Made by a program: the position numbers and the translations under genes. From positions 2,190,501 through 2,254,500 of the forward strand of contig NZ_CP012109.1 in the NCBI RefSeq assembly GCF_000280925.3: a DNA stretch of 64,000 nt, in the 5' to 3' direction. A model generated the notes under the pieces. The model worked only from the letters and a program-made list of their open reading frames with translations. It did no database searches and was not told where the DNA came from. Within the stretch, counting starts at the first letter, position 1, and every line of letters begins with the position of its first letter. This DNA comes from Myxococcus hansupus (GTDB taxonomy: Bacteria; Myxococcota; Myxococcia; Myxococcales; Myxococcaceae). Positions 35,929 to 44,892 of this stretch are shown here, one piece after another.

Positions 35929-36120
35929 GATGCGGCAAGCCTAACAGCCGGTGCTACCGGGTGCCTCCGAAGCAGCGGGGAATTCCTGGTGTCACGCTTC
36001 GCTGCCAGGCTCGTTTGGGCGTGTCTACAAACCGCGCGCCTTTTTCTCTGCCTGCTGGAAACTTTTCCCGGCTGGGTGTGACAACATTCGTAGTCCCTCC
36101 ATTCCCCCCAGGAGCCACCA

Positions 36121-37020
36121 TTGACGCAGCCCATCTCGGCCCGGACGCGTCCGAAGACGACTCCTGCCGCCCGCGCGGCCACGGAGTCGTCGGCCCCCGT
36201 GGAGGTGACGAGGGACTCGCGCTTCTCGTCGGACTTCAAGAGCTGGCTGCAGCAGAACGGCTATGGCGGCTACGCCTTCGCCCAGGGGGATGTGCCCTCC
36301 TTCGGAGGCCGCGCTCGGCCCGGCGAGAAGCTCGCGAACGAGCCTGTCGTCTTCATCCACGGCAATGGTGACAGCGCCGCCGGGTGGGAGAAGTCCATCG
36401 AGCACTTCGCGTCCCAGGGTTACAAGCCCTCGGAGATGTACGCGATGACGTGGGGGCCGCAGAATCCGATGCTCGCCAGCCAGCAGCACCACTCGCGCGA
36501 GTATAAGGAAGAGGTTCGTGCCTTCATCCAGGCGGTGAAGGAGTACACCGGGGCGGAGAAGGTGGACGTCATCGGGCACTCCATGGGCGTGACGCTCGCG
36601 CGCAAGGCCATCCAGGGCGGTGACGGCTTCGACCCCTATCCTGGAGGGGGCTCCTACGACCTCGGCGCGCCGCTGACAGGCTCCGTGGACACCTTCGTGG
36701 GCATCGCGGGCGCCAACCAGGGCCTGGCCTCGTGCGTCCTCACGGGCGACCTCCTGCCCACCTCCAACCGGCAGACGGGCCTGCATCCGCAGTCAGCGTT
36801 CCTCAAGGACCTCAACGCCGAGTCGGGCTTCGAAGGCGAGCACGTCTACAGCATCTGGTCCCAGTCGGATCAGGTCATCGGCATGGGGCTCGCGAAGTAC
36901 ACCTCGCCCATTCCGGGGCAGGACGGCCAGAAGGTCTACAACACCTATGGCCACTTCGGTTCGAGGGACCTGAGCGTGGAGACGCAGTTGGAGATGATCA
37001 AGGACCACAAGGTCCGCTGA
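36121..37020 (+). CDS. Alpha/beta-hydrolase, lipase class 2-like
   Basis: 299 residues; TTG 36121 with CAGGAG upstream is the best start. The N-terminus is a basic, Thr/Ala-rich stretch without a clear signal peptide. The hydrolase core starts at EPVVFIHGNGDSAAGWEKSI (oxyanion region) and has the nucleophile elbow VIGHSMGVTLARKAIQ. The TWGPQN stretch and the YNTYGHFGSRDL end, with the late His, are like the secreted lipase class 2 proteins (LipA/EstA type). The Asp of the triad is probably in WSQSDQVIG. It probably hydrolyses an ester; the substrate is not predictable. It stands alone, divergent from the DCC gene. Confidence 0.72.
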   Translation: MTQPISARTRPKTTPAARAATESSAPVEVTRDSRFSSDFKSWLQQNGYGGYAFAQGDVPSFGGRARPGEKLANEPVVFIHGNGDSAAGWEKSIEHFASQGYKPSEMYAMTWGPQNPMLASQQHHSREYKEEVRAFIQAVKEYTGAEKVDVIGHSMGVTLARKAIQGGDGFDPYPGGGSYDLGAPLTGSVDTFVGIAGANQGLASCVLTGDLLPTSNRQTGLHPQSAFLKDLNAESGFEGEHVYSIWSQSDQVIGMGLAKYTSPIPGQDGQKVYNTYGHFGSRDLSVETQLEMIKDHKVR

Positions 37021-37129
37021 GGCGCGCTCCCGCTGGGGACGACGGCGTGCCGGTCCCTCCACGGAGTGTGTCTGCGCGGCCGCAGTGCCTGCGGAATGGC
37101 CCGGCGTTGGCTTTGCATAGCGTCCGGCC

Positions 37130-38029
37130 ATGCCCTCATCTCCCATCGCACCCCGGCTCCTGGAGTTATCCGCCCACGCGCTGCTGTGGCGGCGCAGCAA
37201 GCAGGTGATGCACCAGGCGAACCGCCTGGTGCGGTGGTCCGCGACGCCCGAGCGTTGGCCGCGCCCGGTCCTGGCGCCCATGCATGAGAAGGGCGTGCTC
37301 CTCGGCTCGCACACGGTGAATCTGGAGCGCGCGGACGCGGATGCGGATCCGGTGCTGGAAGCGGGGAAGAAGCACAACGTGCGTCTGGCGGCTCCGGCCT
37401 TTGATGGCCTCCTCCTCGCTCCGGACAGGCCCCTCTCATTCTGGCGCACGCTGGGGCGGCTGTCCGCGCGCAAGGGCTACCGACATGGGTTGGCGCTGAG
37501 CGGCGGCTGTCTCACGCCGTCCATCGGTGGCGGTATCTGTCTGTTGGCCAATGCGCTCTTCGAGCTCGCCGCGCGCCAGGGCTGGCACATCCTGGAGCGC
37601 TGGGGGCACACGATGGAGGCGGTGCCCCCGCCGCCGGGCACGCTGTGGGGAATGGATGCCACGGTGGCCTGGCCCTATGTGGACCTGGTGGTGGCTCCGC
37701 GCGAGGGGCCCGTGAGGCTCGGAGCCCGCGTCCTGGATGGGAAGCTGCGGCTGTCCCTCCACGGGGCGCATGCTCCCCGGACGCGCTCACGTCTGTGGTC
37801 CGAGGACGAGTCCCTGCTCGAACTCCCCGAGGGAACCCTTCGTATCAACCGCATCGTGCGCAGGGTCGAAGACACGGGCTCTGGTGCCGTGCTCGAGGAG
37901 CGCACCATCGCGGAGAACCGGCGACGCCTGCTGAACCCCGAAGCGCGGAAGCGGACGTGCATCACGTGCGGGGAGACCGCCTGTCACGCCCGCGTCGAGG
38001 TTCCTCGGTCGGAGGTCCCGGCGCCATGA
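37130..38029 (+). CDS. VanW-family protein
   Basis: 299 residues. The VanW core is seen at about residues 95-170: PLSFWRTLGRLSARKGYRHGLALSGG, then SIGGGICLLANALFELAARQGWHILERWGHTMEAV. The family normally has FSFW, GY..G and GGGLCQ in these places. The C-terminus holds several cysteines (KRTCITCGETACHARVEV), which could bind metal. VanW was first seen in vancomycin-resistance clusters, but its function is unknown. It overlaps the next gene by 4 bp (ATGA), so the two products probably work together. Confidence 0.85.
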   Translation: MPSSPIAPRLLELSAHALLWRRSKQVMHQANRLVRWSATPERWPRPVLAPMHEKGVLLGSHTVNLERADADADPVLEAGKKHNVRLAAPAFDGLLLAPDRPLSFWRTLGRLSARKGYRHGLALSGGCLTPSIGGGICLLANALFELAARQGWHILERWGHTMEAVPPPPGTLWGMDATVAWPYVDLVVAPREGPVRLGARVLDGKLRLSLHGAHAPRTRSRLWSEDESLLELPEGTLRINRIVRRVEDTGSGAVLEERTIAENRRRLLNPEARKRTCITCGETACHARVEVPRSEVPAP

Positions 38030-39075
38030 ATCTGGTGCTCGCACCGGAGCCCGCTCCCTGGCTTTCTCATCTGGAATCGCTGCTCACGCACGAGGCGGAG
38101 GTGCTGGCGCCCTGGGCACGGCCGAGACTGCCCGGTTGGGCGCCACTTCCCTCCCGTTTGCACCGTGCCTGGACTCGCCGGACGCTGCGGGTGCCCGATG
38201 GCTACCGCGTCTGGGGCCTGCCGGGCTGGGGGGCGATGGAGGTGGGGTTGCGCGTGGTGGCGCGCTCGACGGCGGCGACCTTCCAAGCCCGGTTCTCCCT
38301 GCGCAGGCGGTGGGCGCAGTCGGCCGCGGCGCTGCTCCCGGTGTCGGTGGAGACGGTGCTCGCGCCAACGCTGGGCGCCCGGGAGGTCTTCGCGGCGGCC
38401 CGCCGCCGGGGTGCGCGCTGCGTGTTGGTGGAGGACCTGCCCTCCTTGAGGGCGCTGCACGAGGACCTGGACGCCGCGGCCGTGAAGCACCCGGAGGAGG
38501 CCTTCCTGCGCAACCACCGCGCCTCGGCGGAGGACGTCGCACGGCAGGAGGTGGAGCGCGTCCTCGCGGATGAAATCTGGGTGCGGAGTGAACTCGCTTT
38601 CGAGCGGCTGAAGTGGGCCGGGCACGCTCCGGAGAAGCTCCGCAGGCTGCACTTTCCTCCGGACCGTGAGTCGACCCAGGTGGCCCAACTGCGTCGTCAC
38701 CCAGGGCCTCACGTGGCGCTGCTCGCGGGGCCCGCACTCGCACGCTGCGGCGTGCGAGAAGCCTTGGCGGTGCTCGACGCCCGGCCCCAGTGGACCCTCT
38801 GGCTGCGCCCCGCGGAAGGCACGGACCCTCTGCACTTGAATCACCCGCGAGTGCGGACCGTCACCGCCGAGGTCCAGCGCACGCTCCAGCGGGTGGACGT
38901 GGTGCTCGCGCCCGCGTGGTGTGAGAGTCATGTGAGTGAGCTGGCGCACGCGCATTCACGCGGCATCCCCGTCATCGCCACGGACCGCGCCGCGGGCTTC
39001 GAGCCGTGTCGGACGATTCCTCGGGGCGATGTGCCCGCACTCATCGCGGAGCTGGACGCGCTGACGGAACGCTGA
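38026..39075 (+). CDS. Possible GT-B-like glycosyltransferase, coupled to VanW gene
   Basis: 349 residues from ATG 38026, with GGAGG upstream. It has Rossmann-like stretches: VETVLAPTLGAREVFAAARRRG in the first half, and in the second half PHVALLAGPALARCGVREAL, VDVVLAPAWCESHVSELAHAHSRGIPVIATDRAAGFE, which has the layout of the donor-binding end of GT-B (family 4-like) enzymes, where a Glu precedes the conserved helix. Similarity to any named family is weak. A region with alternating charges (VARQEVERVLADEIWVRSELAFERL) also looks like the acceptor/donor linker of glycosyltransferases. The role is probably in envelope glycan or a VanW-linked pathway. Confidence 0.5.
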   Translation: MNLVLAPEPAPWLSHLESLLTHEAEVLAPWARPRLPGWAPLPSRLHRAWTRRTLRVPDGYRVWGLPGWGAMEVGLRVVARSTAATFQARFSLRRRWAQSAAALLPVSVETVLAPTLGAREVFAAARRRGARCVLVEDLPSLRALHEDLDAAAVKHPEEAFLRNHRASAEDVARQEVERVLADEIWVRSELAFERLKWAGHAPEKLRRLHFPPDRESTQVAQLRRHPGPHVALLAGPALARCGVREALAVLDARPQWTLWLRPAEGTDPLHLNHPRVRTVTAEVQRTLQRVDVVLAPAWCESHVSELAHAHSRGIPVIATDRAAGFEPCRTIPRGDVPALIAELDALTER

Positions 39076-39125
39076 ATCCCGGCGCCCCCCAGCGTGGAGG
39101 TTTCATGCCGAGGGCGTCGAGCGCT

Positions 39126-39710
39126 CTAGATGCTCCGGCCCCGGCTCGCCATGACGCGATCAATCATGTGTTCGTGCAGCGCATAGAGCGGCTGCGCGAC
39201 GTGCTCGCCTTCGAGATGCGCGAGCGCACCGGCAATGGCCTCCAGCGTCGACATGCCATCCGGATGGGGCGGACGGCGCAGTCGCCGGGAGTCTGGGGCC
39301 GGTGGGGGCAGCTTCAATCCGGGCAGCCGTCGCAGCGCGGGGACGCGCTGCACCATTCGCCGTGCCTGTCCCCAGCTCCCATCCAACACGATGAGCCTTG
39401 AGGGAAGGGGCGCACCGGGTTCGGGCGTCTGATGCGCGTCCGGAAAGAGCAACCACGTGTCATCGCCCTCCAGCACCGAGGCATCGAAGGGCACCCCCGG
39501 CGAGCCATAGGAGACGATGCGACAACGCGGCATCGCGAGCTCCGCCATGCGCGCCGTGTTCGTCGACTTGAGCGTCTCCTTGTGGTGCCGGACGATGAGC
39601 AGCTCCGTGCGCGTGGTGATGCACGGCACGTCGGCACACAGACACAGGGACAGGGGGAGGAAGCAGCGAGGGCAACGGCCCGCGAGGTCCTCGGGCGTTC
39701 GAGACCTCAT
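39126..39710 (-). CDS. DTW-domain protein (tRNA-uridine aminocarboxypropyltransferase-like)
   Basis: 194 residues. The N-terminal zinc-like pair CPRCFLPLSLCLC is followed by LLIVRHHKETLKSTNTARMA and the DTW core LIVLDGSWGQARRMVQRVPALRRLPGLKL (here DGSW instead of DxTW). The family, which includes E. coli TapT (YfiP), adds the 3-amino-3-carboxypropyl group from SAM to uridine in the tRNA variable or D loop. The Arg-rich P-P-H-P-D stretch near the C-terminus fits. The start overlaps the stop of the upstream hypothetical gene by 4 bp (ATGA). Confidence 0.85.
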   Translation of the reverse strand: MRSRTPEDLAGRCPRCFLPLSLCLCADVPCITTRTELLIVRHHKETLKSTNTARMAELAMPRCRIVSYGSPGVPFDASVLEGDDTWLLFPDAHQTPEPGAPLPSRLIVLDGSWGQARRMVQRVPALRRLPGLKLPPPAPDSRRLRRPPHPDGMSTLEAIAGALAHLEGEHVAQPLYALHEHMIDRVMASRGRSI

Positions 39711-40261
39711 TTGCCCTGACGGTAGCGCTCCATGAGGACCTTCGCCTCGCGCAGCTTCTCCTCGACGAAGCGGTCATCCGCGTCCGGCTCGTATTCCGCG
39801 TCGGGCAGGTCGAGGTGGAAGAGGGCGGAGAGGCTCACGGGGGTGACTTCCAGCCACTCCGCGGTGCGGTTGAGCGCGGCCTGACGTCGCCCCGCGAAGG
39901 TCTCCGGCCCGTCCTCGGGGCCACAGCGACAGATGCGCGCGGAGTCCCCGGACACGTCCACGTAGAGACCCAGCACTTCCGCGTCCAGCTCCGCAGCCAG
40001 CGCGCATGTGGCCTCGCTGACGTAGGCCGCCATGGCCTGCGCGGCCGAACGCTCCGTCAGCGAGCGGACGAGAAACACCTGCCAACCGGCCTCGGTGAGC
40101 GCGCCGGCTTCCTGGAGCGGCGCCAGCTCCGCGGGCGGCGCGTGGATGCGAGAGAGCAGCCGACGCACGGGCGCCTCCAGCCGCTCGAGCCGGGCGCTCG
40201 ACGCGGGACAGAAGAAGACGACGCGGTACTCACGGCTGTCGGCTGCGGTTTCCATAGGCAT
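39707..40261 (-). CDS. Hypothetical protein, coupled to DTW gene
   Basis: 184 residues from ATG 40261 (ATG 40255 is equally possible). I do not recognise the family. The sequence looks like a compact mixed alpha/beta protein: EYRVVFFCPASSARLERLEAPVRRLLSRI at the start, an amphipathic middle with AAYVSEATCALAAELDAEVLGLYVDVSGD, and an acidic C-terminal part (LPDAEYEPDADDRFVEEKLREAK). No signal peptide or membrane segment. It overlaps the DTW gene and is presumably co-translated with it, which suggests a link to RNA modification or translation. This is inference from position only. Confidence 0.6.
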   Translation of the reverse strand: MPMETAADSREYRVVFFCPASSARLERLEAPVRRLLSRIHAPPAELAPLQEAGALTEAGWQVFLVRSLTERSAAQAMAAYVSEATCALAAELDAEVLGLYVDVSGDSARICRCGPEDGPETFAGRRQAALNRTAEWLEVTPVSLSALFHLDLPDAEYEPDADDRFVEEKLREAKVLMERYRQGK

Positions 40262-40356
40262 ACGGCGTCGCCAGGAACGGTGGAAGGAGTGTGTGCGGGG
40301 ACCCAAGAGGACCAAAGGACTCCCCACGCATGCAAGCGGTGATTTGGAGCGCGCCG

Positions 40357-41223
40357 TCAACGTGTGTCGGCAGGCACGGTGACGGGCGGGAGGGTCGCAC
40401 GTCGCTCGGCCGCCACCCAGGCGCCCGCCACCAGCACCAACACGCCTCCGCCCAGCGCCAGCGGCGTCAGCGTCTCCGAGAAAAAGGCCCAGCCCACCAG
40501 CGAGGCCGTGAGCGGCTCCAGGTACGTCAGCGCCCCCGTGGCCGTGGTGGGGACGTGTCTCAGACCGGTGTGGAAGAGGATGTTTCCAATCAGGCCACAA
40601 ACCACGCCACCGACGAGCACGAGGAGCGTGCCTTCATCCACCGTGGGTGGCAGTGCACGTGGACCGAAGCCGAGCAGAAGGACGCCCACGGAGATGGGCG
40701 CGTGCAGCGATGTGACGGCCATGGGGGAGTACGCCCGCGCCGCCTGTTTCGCCGCGAGGACGATGACCGCGTAGAAGCAGGCACTGCCCGCGCCCAGCAG
40801 GGCCGTCATGCCCGAGAAGTCCCGGTCCGGACGGCCGATGAGCAGCGAAAGACCCACCAGCGTCGCGGGGACCCCCACGAGGGCCCGCGTGGAGCGCTCT
40901 TCACCCAGGACCCAGGGGGCCAACAGCGCGAGCAACAAGGGCGCGAGGTAGTGCGTCAACACGGCCACCGAGACGGGCCCGCGCTCCATGGCGGCGAAGA
41001 AGAGGGCGGTGTTGGCCGCGTCCGCGAGCGCCACCACGAGCAGGGCCAGCGTGGCCCGTCGGTCACGCAGTGCGTCGCGTCGGAACAGGAACGGCGCCGG
41101 AAGCGACATGGCCGTGAGCACGAGCACGGCGTTCTGCGGTCCGGTGAACCCCGCGGGACGGAAGAAGAGCGCCCAGCACCCCCAGAGGGTGGCCCCGGCC
41201 GCGACCATGGCGAAGTACCGCAC
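40357..41223 (-). CDS. EamA/DMT-family transporter
   Basis: 288 residues from GTG 41223 (ATG 41208 alternative). Ten hydrophobic helices in two EamA halves: the first begins TLWGCWALFFRPAG and contains ALADAANTALFFAAMERGPVSVAVLTHYLAPLLLALLAPWVLGE, the classic PxxxxLxxxLxxGE region; the second contains GLIGNILFHTGLRHVPTTATGALTYLEPLTASLVGWAFFSETL. The drug/metabolite transporter family exports amino acids, metabolites or drugs. The substrate is unknown. It is followed by no clear terminator and preceded by a 289-bp gap with nothing recognisable up to the WYL gene. Confidence 0.85.
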   Translation of the reverse strand: MRYFAMVAAGATLWGCWALFFRPAGFTGPQNAVLVLTAMSLPAPFLFRRDALRDRRATLALLVVALADAANTALFFAAMERGPVSVAVLTHYLAPLLLALLAPWVLGEERSTRALVGVPATLVGLSLLIGRPDRDFSGMTALLGAGSACFYAVIVLAAKQAARAYSPMAVTSLHAPISVGVLLLGFGPRALPPTVDEGTLLVLVGGVVCGLIGNILFHTGLRHVPTTATGALTYLEPLTASLVGWAFFSETLTPLALGGGVLVLVAGAWVAAERRATLPPVTVPADTR

Positions 41224-41512
41224 CGTGTGACTCCTGGCGACTCCGGCGCGCACTCCGGCTCCGGCGGGCGCGCAGCCTACCCGCGGACGTTGTTGGAAGC
41301 ACAGTCCGGTGACGGCCTCGGTGGACGCGGCGTACGGAGAGTCTGCTCGCGCGGACGTCGCTGGACGCACGGGACACGGCGAACCGAGAGCCTCCTCGGC
41401 CCGATGCCTGACCGTGCAACGCGCTGCTCGGGCGGACAGGGGCGCCAGCGCCCTGACTTCGAGCGTCCCGTGGCCGGGGAGCGGCTCGATGGCCGGAGAA
41501 GGCCGATGGGCT

Positions 41513-42271
41513 TCACTTCGGCGGATTGGACGGACGGTCCTCTCGGGCATGCACGCGGGCCTGCTCACGCTGGGCCTCGACCTGCGCATGAAGCCCGTCC
41601 ATGTCCGGCGTGAAGGGGCGGTCGGGGACGATGCGGGCGCGGCGGATGCGGTCCATGCGGAACATTCGCGCCGCGGACTTCTCCACGTCCCGCGCGAGCA
41701 CATACCAGACGGGAGACTCGACGAGCAGGCCGTGCGGCTCCACGCAGCGTCGGCTCGAGTTGCCGTGGCGGTCGCGGTAGTCGAAGGAGAGGCACACCTG
41801 CTCGCGGAAGGCGCGTTCAAAGACGGCGAGCAGCTCCTCGGGCGGCTTGCCGACGTCCGCCAGCACCCGGGCGCTCGCGGGGCGGCTCACCACCACGCGG
41901 CGGATGAGCTCGCGCATGCCTCGGGAGCGCTCCTTGGGGACGCTGGCGAAGAGCTTCTGGAGTCCGGAGCGCGCCGCGTTGCCCCACGGAAGCGTGGAGC
42001 CGGTGGAGGAGAGACTCGCCGCCAGCCAGAGCGCGACGACTTCCTCCTGGGACAAATGCACGGCGGCCACGCCACGGTCCCTCTCGAGCCGGACGCCACC
42101 TCCCGGCCCGGTGTCACTGCTCACGGGAATGCCGCGCTGCCGGAGGGTCGCCAAATCCCGGTGAACGGTGCGCCCGCTCACGTCGAGCGCCTCGGCGATC
42201 TCCGCCACGGTCGTCGCCTCGCGGCCCCGCAGGAAGTCCATCAGACGCATCACCCGGTCGACTCGTGTCAT
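41513..42271 (-). CDS. HTH-11/WYL-domain transcriptional regulator (YafY-type)
   Basis: 252 residues. N-terminal winged helix (residues 1-60): RVMRLMDFLRGREATTVAEIAEALDVSGRTVHRDLATLRQRGIPV. The WYL domain is about 140-215 and contains CLSFDYRDRHGNSSRRCVEPHGLLVESPVWYVLARDVEK and FRMDRIRRARI; the W-Y-L triad is VWYVLA. WYL regulators sense unknown ligands and often control neighbouring genes. A perfect palindrome is 3 bp upstream of its start and 69 bp upstream of the divergent hydrolase gene, so autoregulation and control of the hydrolase are likely. Confidence 0.9.
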   Translation of the reverse strand: MTRVDRVMRLMDFLRGREATTVAEIAEALDVSGRTVHRDLATLRQRGIPVSSDTGPGGGVRLERDRGVAAVHLSQEEVVALWLAASLSSTGSTLPWGNAARSGLQKLFASVPKERSRGMRELIRRVVVSRPASARVLADVGKPPEELLAVFERAFREQVCLSFDYRDRHGNSSRRCVEPHGLLVESPVWYVLARDVEKSAARMFRMDRIRRARIVPDRPFTPDMDGLHAQVEAQREQARVHAREDRPSNPPK

Positions 42272-42273
42272 TG

Positions 42274-42290
42274 CTGACAGTTTCTGTCAG
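42274..42290. promoter_or_regulatory. Perfect operator palindrome, WYL regulator / hydrolase
   Basis: CTGACAG-TTT-CTGTCAG is a perfect 7-3-7 inverted repeat between the divergent genes. TGACAG-N3-CTGTCA sites are the form often reported for YafY-like regulators, so it is probably the binding site of the adjacent protein. Confidence 0.75.
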
Positions 42291-42358
42291 GGATGGGCCG
42301 TACTCCACAAGCATCACGTCGCGGGAAACCGCGCGCTTCCAGGCCGGAGGAGGCCGTC

Positions 42359-43117
42359 ATGATGGGGTCCCAGGGAATGCTGAATGTCGACGACGGTGGG
42401 GTGGGTGGGCTGCCGGTCGTGTTCGTCCACTCGAGTGCCGGCAACACCACGCACTGGGCGGCCCAGTTGGCGCACTTGCGCAAGCGTCGGCGGGCCGTCG
42501 CGTTGGACCTGCGCGGGCACGGCAAGTCGGAGTTGCCGCGCGATGGCGGGTTTTCGGTGGAGGACTTCGCCCAGGACGTGGGCAGCGTGGTGGAGGGGCT
42601 GGGCCTCCAGCGCTTCGTGCTGGTGGGGCACAGCCTGGGCGGCGCCGTGTGCGTGGCGTACGCGGGCGCGCACCCGGAGCGGGTCGCGGGGCTGTTCCTG
42701 CTCGACCCGGCGTCGGACGGGCGGATGATTCCGGAGGAGCAGGCCCAGGGGTGGATGGGAGTGCTCGCCACGGAAGCGTGGAGCGCGGTGGTGGAGGAGG
42801 CCTGGGCCCCGATGCTGGCGCCCTCCCGCCCCGAAGTGCGGGAGCGGGTGCTCGCCGAGATGCGAGCGACGTCGCAGGCTAGCGTTCGAGGTGGGCTCGG
42901 CGCGCTGCTGACCTTCGACCCCGTGGCGCCGCTGCGGGCCTACCGAGGTCCCCGCCTGTCCGTGGTGACGGCGTTCAACGAGGATCCCGGCTCGTACCAT
43001 CGCCTCGTCCCGGCGTTGCCCCACGAGAAGGTGGAGGGCACGGGGCATTGGGTCCAGTTGGATGCGCCGGACACGGTGAACGCCTTGCTGGACGGGTTCC
43101 TCTCGACCGTTCGCTGA
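42359..43117 (+). CDS. Alpha/beta-fold hydrolase
   Basis: 252 residues from ATG 42359 with GGAGGAGG upstream. Core motifs: LPVVFVHSSAGNTTHWAAQL (oxyanion loop), ALDLRGHGKSELP, the nucleophile elbow VLVGHSLGGAVCVAYA, and KVEGTGHWVQLDAPDTVN with the catalytic His; the acid is probably the Asp in LFLLDPASDGR or in the late NEDPGSY. It has no signal peptide, so is cytosolic. Substrates of this family range from esters to epoxides. It is divergent from the WYL regulator and shares its operator region; induction by a toxic or nutrient ligand is plausible. Confidence 0.85.
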   Translation: MMGSQGMLNVDDGGVGGLPVVFVHSSAGNTTHWAAQLAHLRKRRRAVALDLRGHGKSELPRDGGFSVEDFAQDVGSVVEGLGLQRFVLVGHSLGGAVCVAYAGAHPERVAGLFLLDPASDGRMIPEEQAQGWMGVLATEAWSAVVEEAWAPMLAPSRPEVRERVLAEMRATSQASVRGGLGALLTFDPVAPLRAYRGPRLSVVTAFNEDPGSYHRLVPALPHEKVEGTGHWVQLDAPDTVNALLDGFLSTVR

Positions 43118-43157
43118 GCGTCGAGCGCTCGGGCCCCAGGTCTGTCACAGTGCGCGC

Positions 43158-44765
43158 ATGGGGCCTCTGTTCGCCTACAGCCTCGTGCCGGTCCTCTCTG
43201 TCTCGTTGCTGCTGTGTTTCACGGCCGCGATTCGGGGACACAACGCTCGGGGACTGGCGCTCTACTGTCTGGCGACGGCGGTGTGGACCGCGGCGCTGCT
43301 GCTCCTCTGCATCCCATCCCTGTCCTGGGTGGGCGAGCGCTTCGTGGCGAGCGGCGCCTTCGTCGCGGCGGCGTACCTGCACTCCGCCTATGACGTGACG
43401 GAGCAGCGCTCCTATCGCCTGGTGGTGCTCGCGTACGGCGTGGCGGTGGTGGTGACGGGCATTGGCGTCTTCCTGCCCGACACCCTCCATGGGCCGCTGG
43501 CGATGCATCGAGGGCCCTTGTTCTGGCCGGCCATGGCGTTGGCCGTGGCGTCGGCGCTGGTGCCGCTGGCGCATCTGGCGCGCTCCTACCGCAACGCGGC
43601 TCCCGAGCGGCGGCCCGTCCTCCTCAGTCTGGGCATCGCGGGCTTGCTCGCGTACCTCGGTAGCATCGGCAACGCCACGCTGCTGTCGGGCGGGTATGCG
43701 TTGCCGTTCGGCATGTATCTGGTGCTGGCGGCGCTGCTGGTGCTGGTGCATGTCATCAACGCGCATCAACCCTCCGCGGACCGGAAGTTGTTGGAGCGCA
43801 GCCTCTTGTACTCCGCCATCGCGGCGGTGCTGTCCGCGGGTTTCCTCTTCGGTGTGCTGACGTTGCTCGCGGGCAGCGGGCAGCCCTTCCTGGCCGAGTA
43901 CCGCGCGGGCGCCTTCTTCCTGCTGGTGCTCTCCGCGCTCGCGTTCGAGCCGGTGCGACAAGCGCTTCAGGAGTGGTTGGGCCGCCGATTCTTCAAGGAC
44001 CGTGCAACGGGCACGGACCTGGCGGTGGCGCTCGCGAGGGAGGAAGCACGCGCGGACCAGGCCTCACGTCTGGCGGAGCTGGGCCAGTTCACGTCCGCCG
44101 TGGCCCACGAGGTCCGCAATCCGCTGGGCGTGCTCGCGGCGCACCTCAAGCTGCTGGAGCGGAAGGGCGGAGACCCGGACGCCGTGGCCGCCATGCGGGA
44201 GCAGATCGACCGCGCCAGTCATTTCGTGGACGAGCTGCTTCGTTATGGCCGGCCGCGTCCGCTGGACCTGCGCCACGTGGACCTCGCCGCCACCGTGGCC
44301 CTGGCCTACTCCACCGCGAAACAGGGACTGGGCGAACTGGCGCCCGAAGTTCTTTTCGATTCGGAGGGCGACACCTCCCTGACGTTGGAGGCCGACCAGT
44401 CGCAGATGTCCCAGGTGTTGGTCATCCTCATCGAGAATGCCTTGCTCGCCCTGCGTGACGTGCCCTCGCCCCGGCTGAAGGTGACGTTCGAGGCCTCGGC
44501 TGGTCGGCTGCTCGTCAGGGTGGAGGACAGCGGGCGCGGCATTCCTCCCGAGCTGCTGCCGCGTCTCTTCCAACCCTTCGTCACGGGTCGCAAGCGGGAG
44601 GGGCCTCGGCCGGGGACGGGCTTGGGGCTGGCCATCGCACGGGGAATCATCGAGCGGCATGGCGGTGATGTGCGTGCGGGGCAGTCGGACGTGCTGGGGG
44701 GCGCGGCCTTCGAAGTGACGCTGCCCCAGGCCCAGCCCGCATCGATTTCCGCCGCCGTCGCCTAG
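43158..44765 (+). CDS. Membrane sensor histidine kinase
   Basis: 535 residues. The N-terminal 260 residues hold about eight hydrophobic helices with little outside, so it probably senses a membrane or lipid-phase signal. The cytoplasmic kinase starts with a short linker and H box FTSAVAHEVRNPLGVLAAHLKLLER (phospho-His at about residue 317). The catalytic domain has N box VLVILIENALLALRD, G1 VRVEDSGRGIPPELL and G2 RPGTGLGLAIARGIIERHGG. No response regulator is adjacent; an ECF sigma gene follows on the same strand after 127 bp. Its partner is therefore unknown. Confidence 0.9.
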   Translation: MGPLFAYSLVPVLSVSLLLCFTAAIRGHNARGLALYCLATAVWTAALLLLCIPSLSWVGERFVASGAFVAAAYLHSAYDVTEQRSYRLVVLAYGVAVVVTGIGVFLPDTLHGPLAMHRGPLFWPAMALAVASALVPLAHLARSYRNAAPERRPVLLSLGIAGLLAYLGSIGNATLLSGGYALPFGMYLVLAALLVLVHVINAHQPSADRKLLERSLLYSAIAAVLSAGFLFGVLTLLAGSGQPFLAEYRAGAFFLLVLSALAFEPVRQALQEWLGRRFFKDRATGTDLAVALAREEARADQASRLAELGQFTSAVAHEVRNPLGVLAAHLKLLERKGGDPDAVAAMREQIDRASHFVDELLRYGRPRPLDLRHVDLAATVALAYSTAKQGLGELAPEVLFDSEGDTSLTLEADQSQMSQVLVILIENALLALRDVPSPRLKVTFEASAGRLLVRVEDSGRGIPPELLPRLFQPFVTGRKREGPRPGTGLGLAIARGIIERHGGDVRAGQSDVLGGAAFEVTLPQAQPASISAAVA

Positions 44766-44892
44766 CTGGCCCGCGGGGTGGAGGCGGTGTCCGTGAGGCA
44801 TCGCAACTTGACGCGATTAAGTCTGCTTCACGACGGCTTCCCAAGGATCGACACCGACCACGTTTCGAGAGGCGTGGAAGGAGGCCGGGTCG

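Noticed and set aside
41224..41512. Possible remnant gene between the DMT transporter and the WYL gene
   Set aside because: The 289 bp show no motif, no good start and no hairpin; nothing can be supported.
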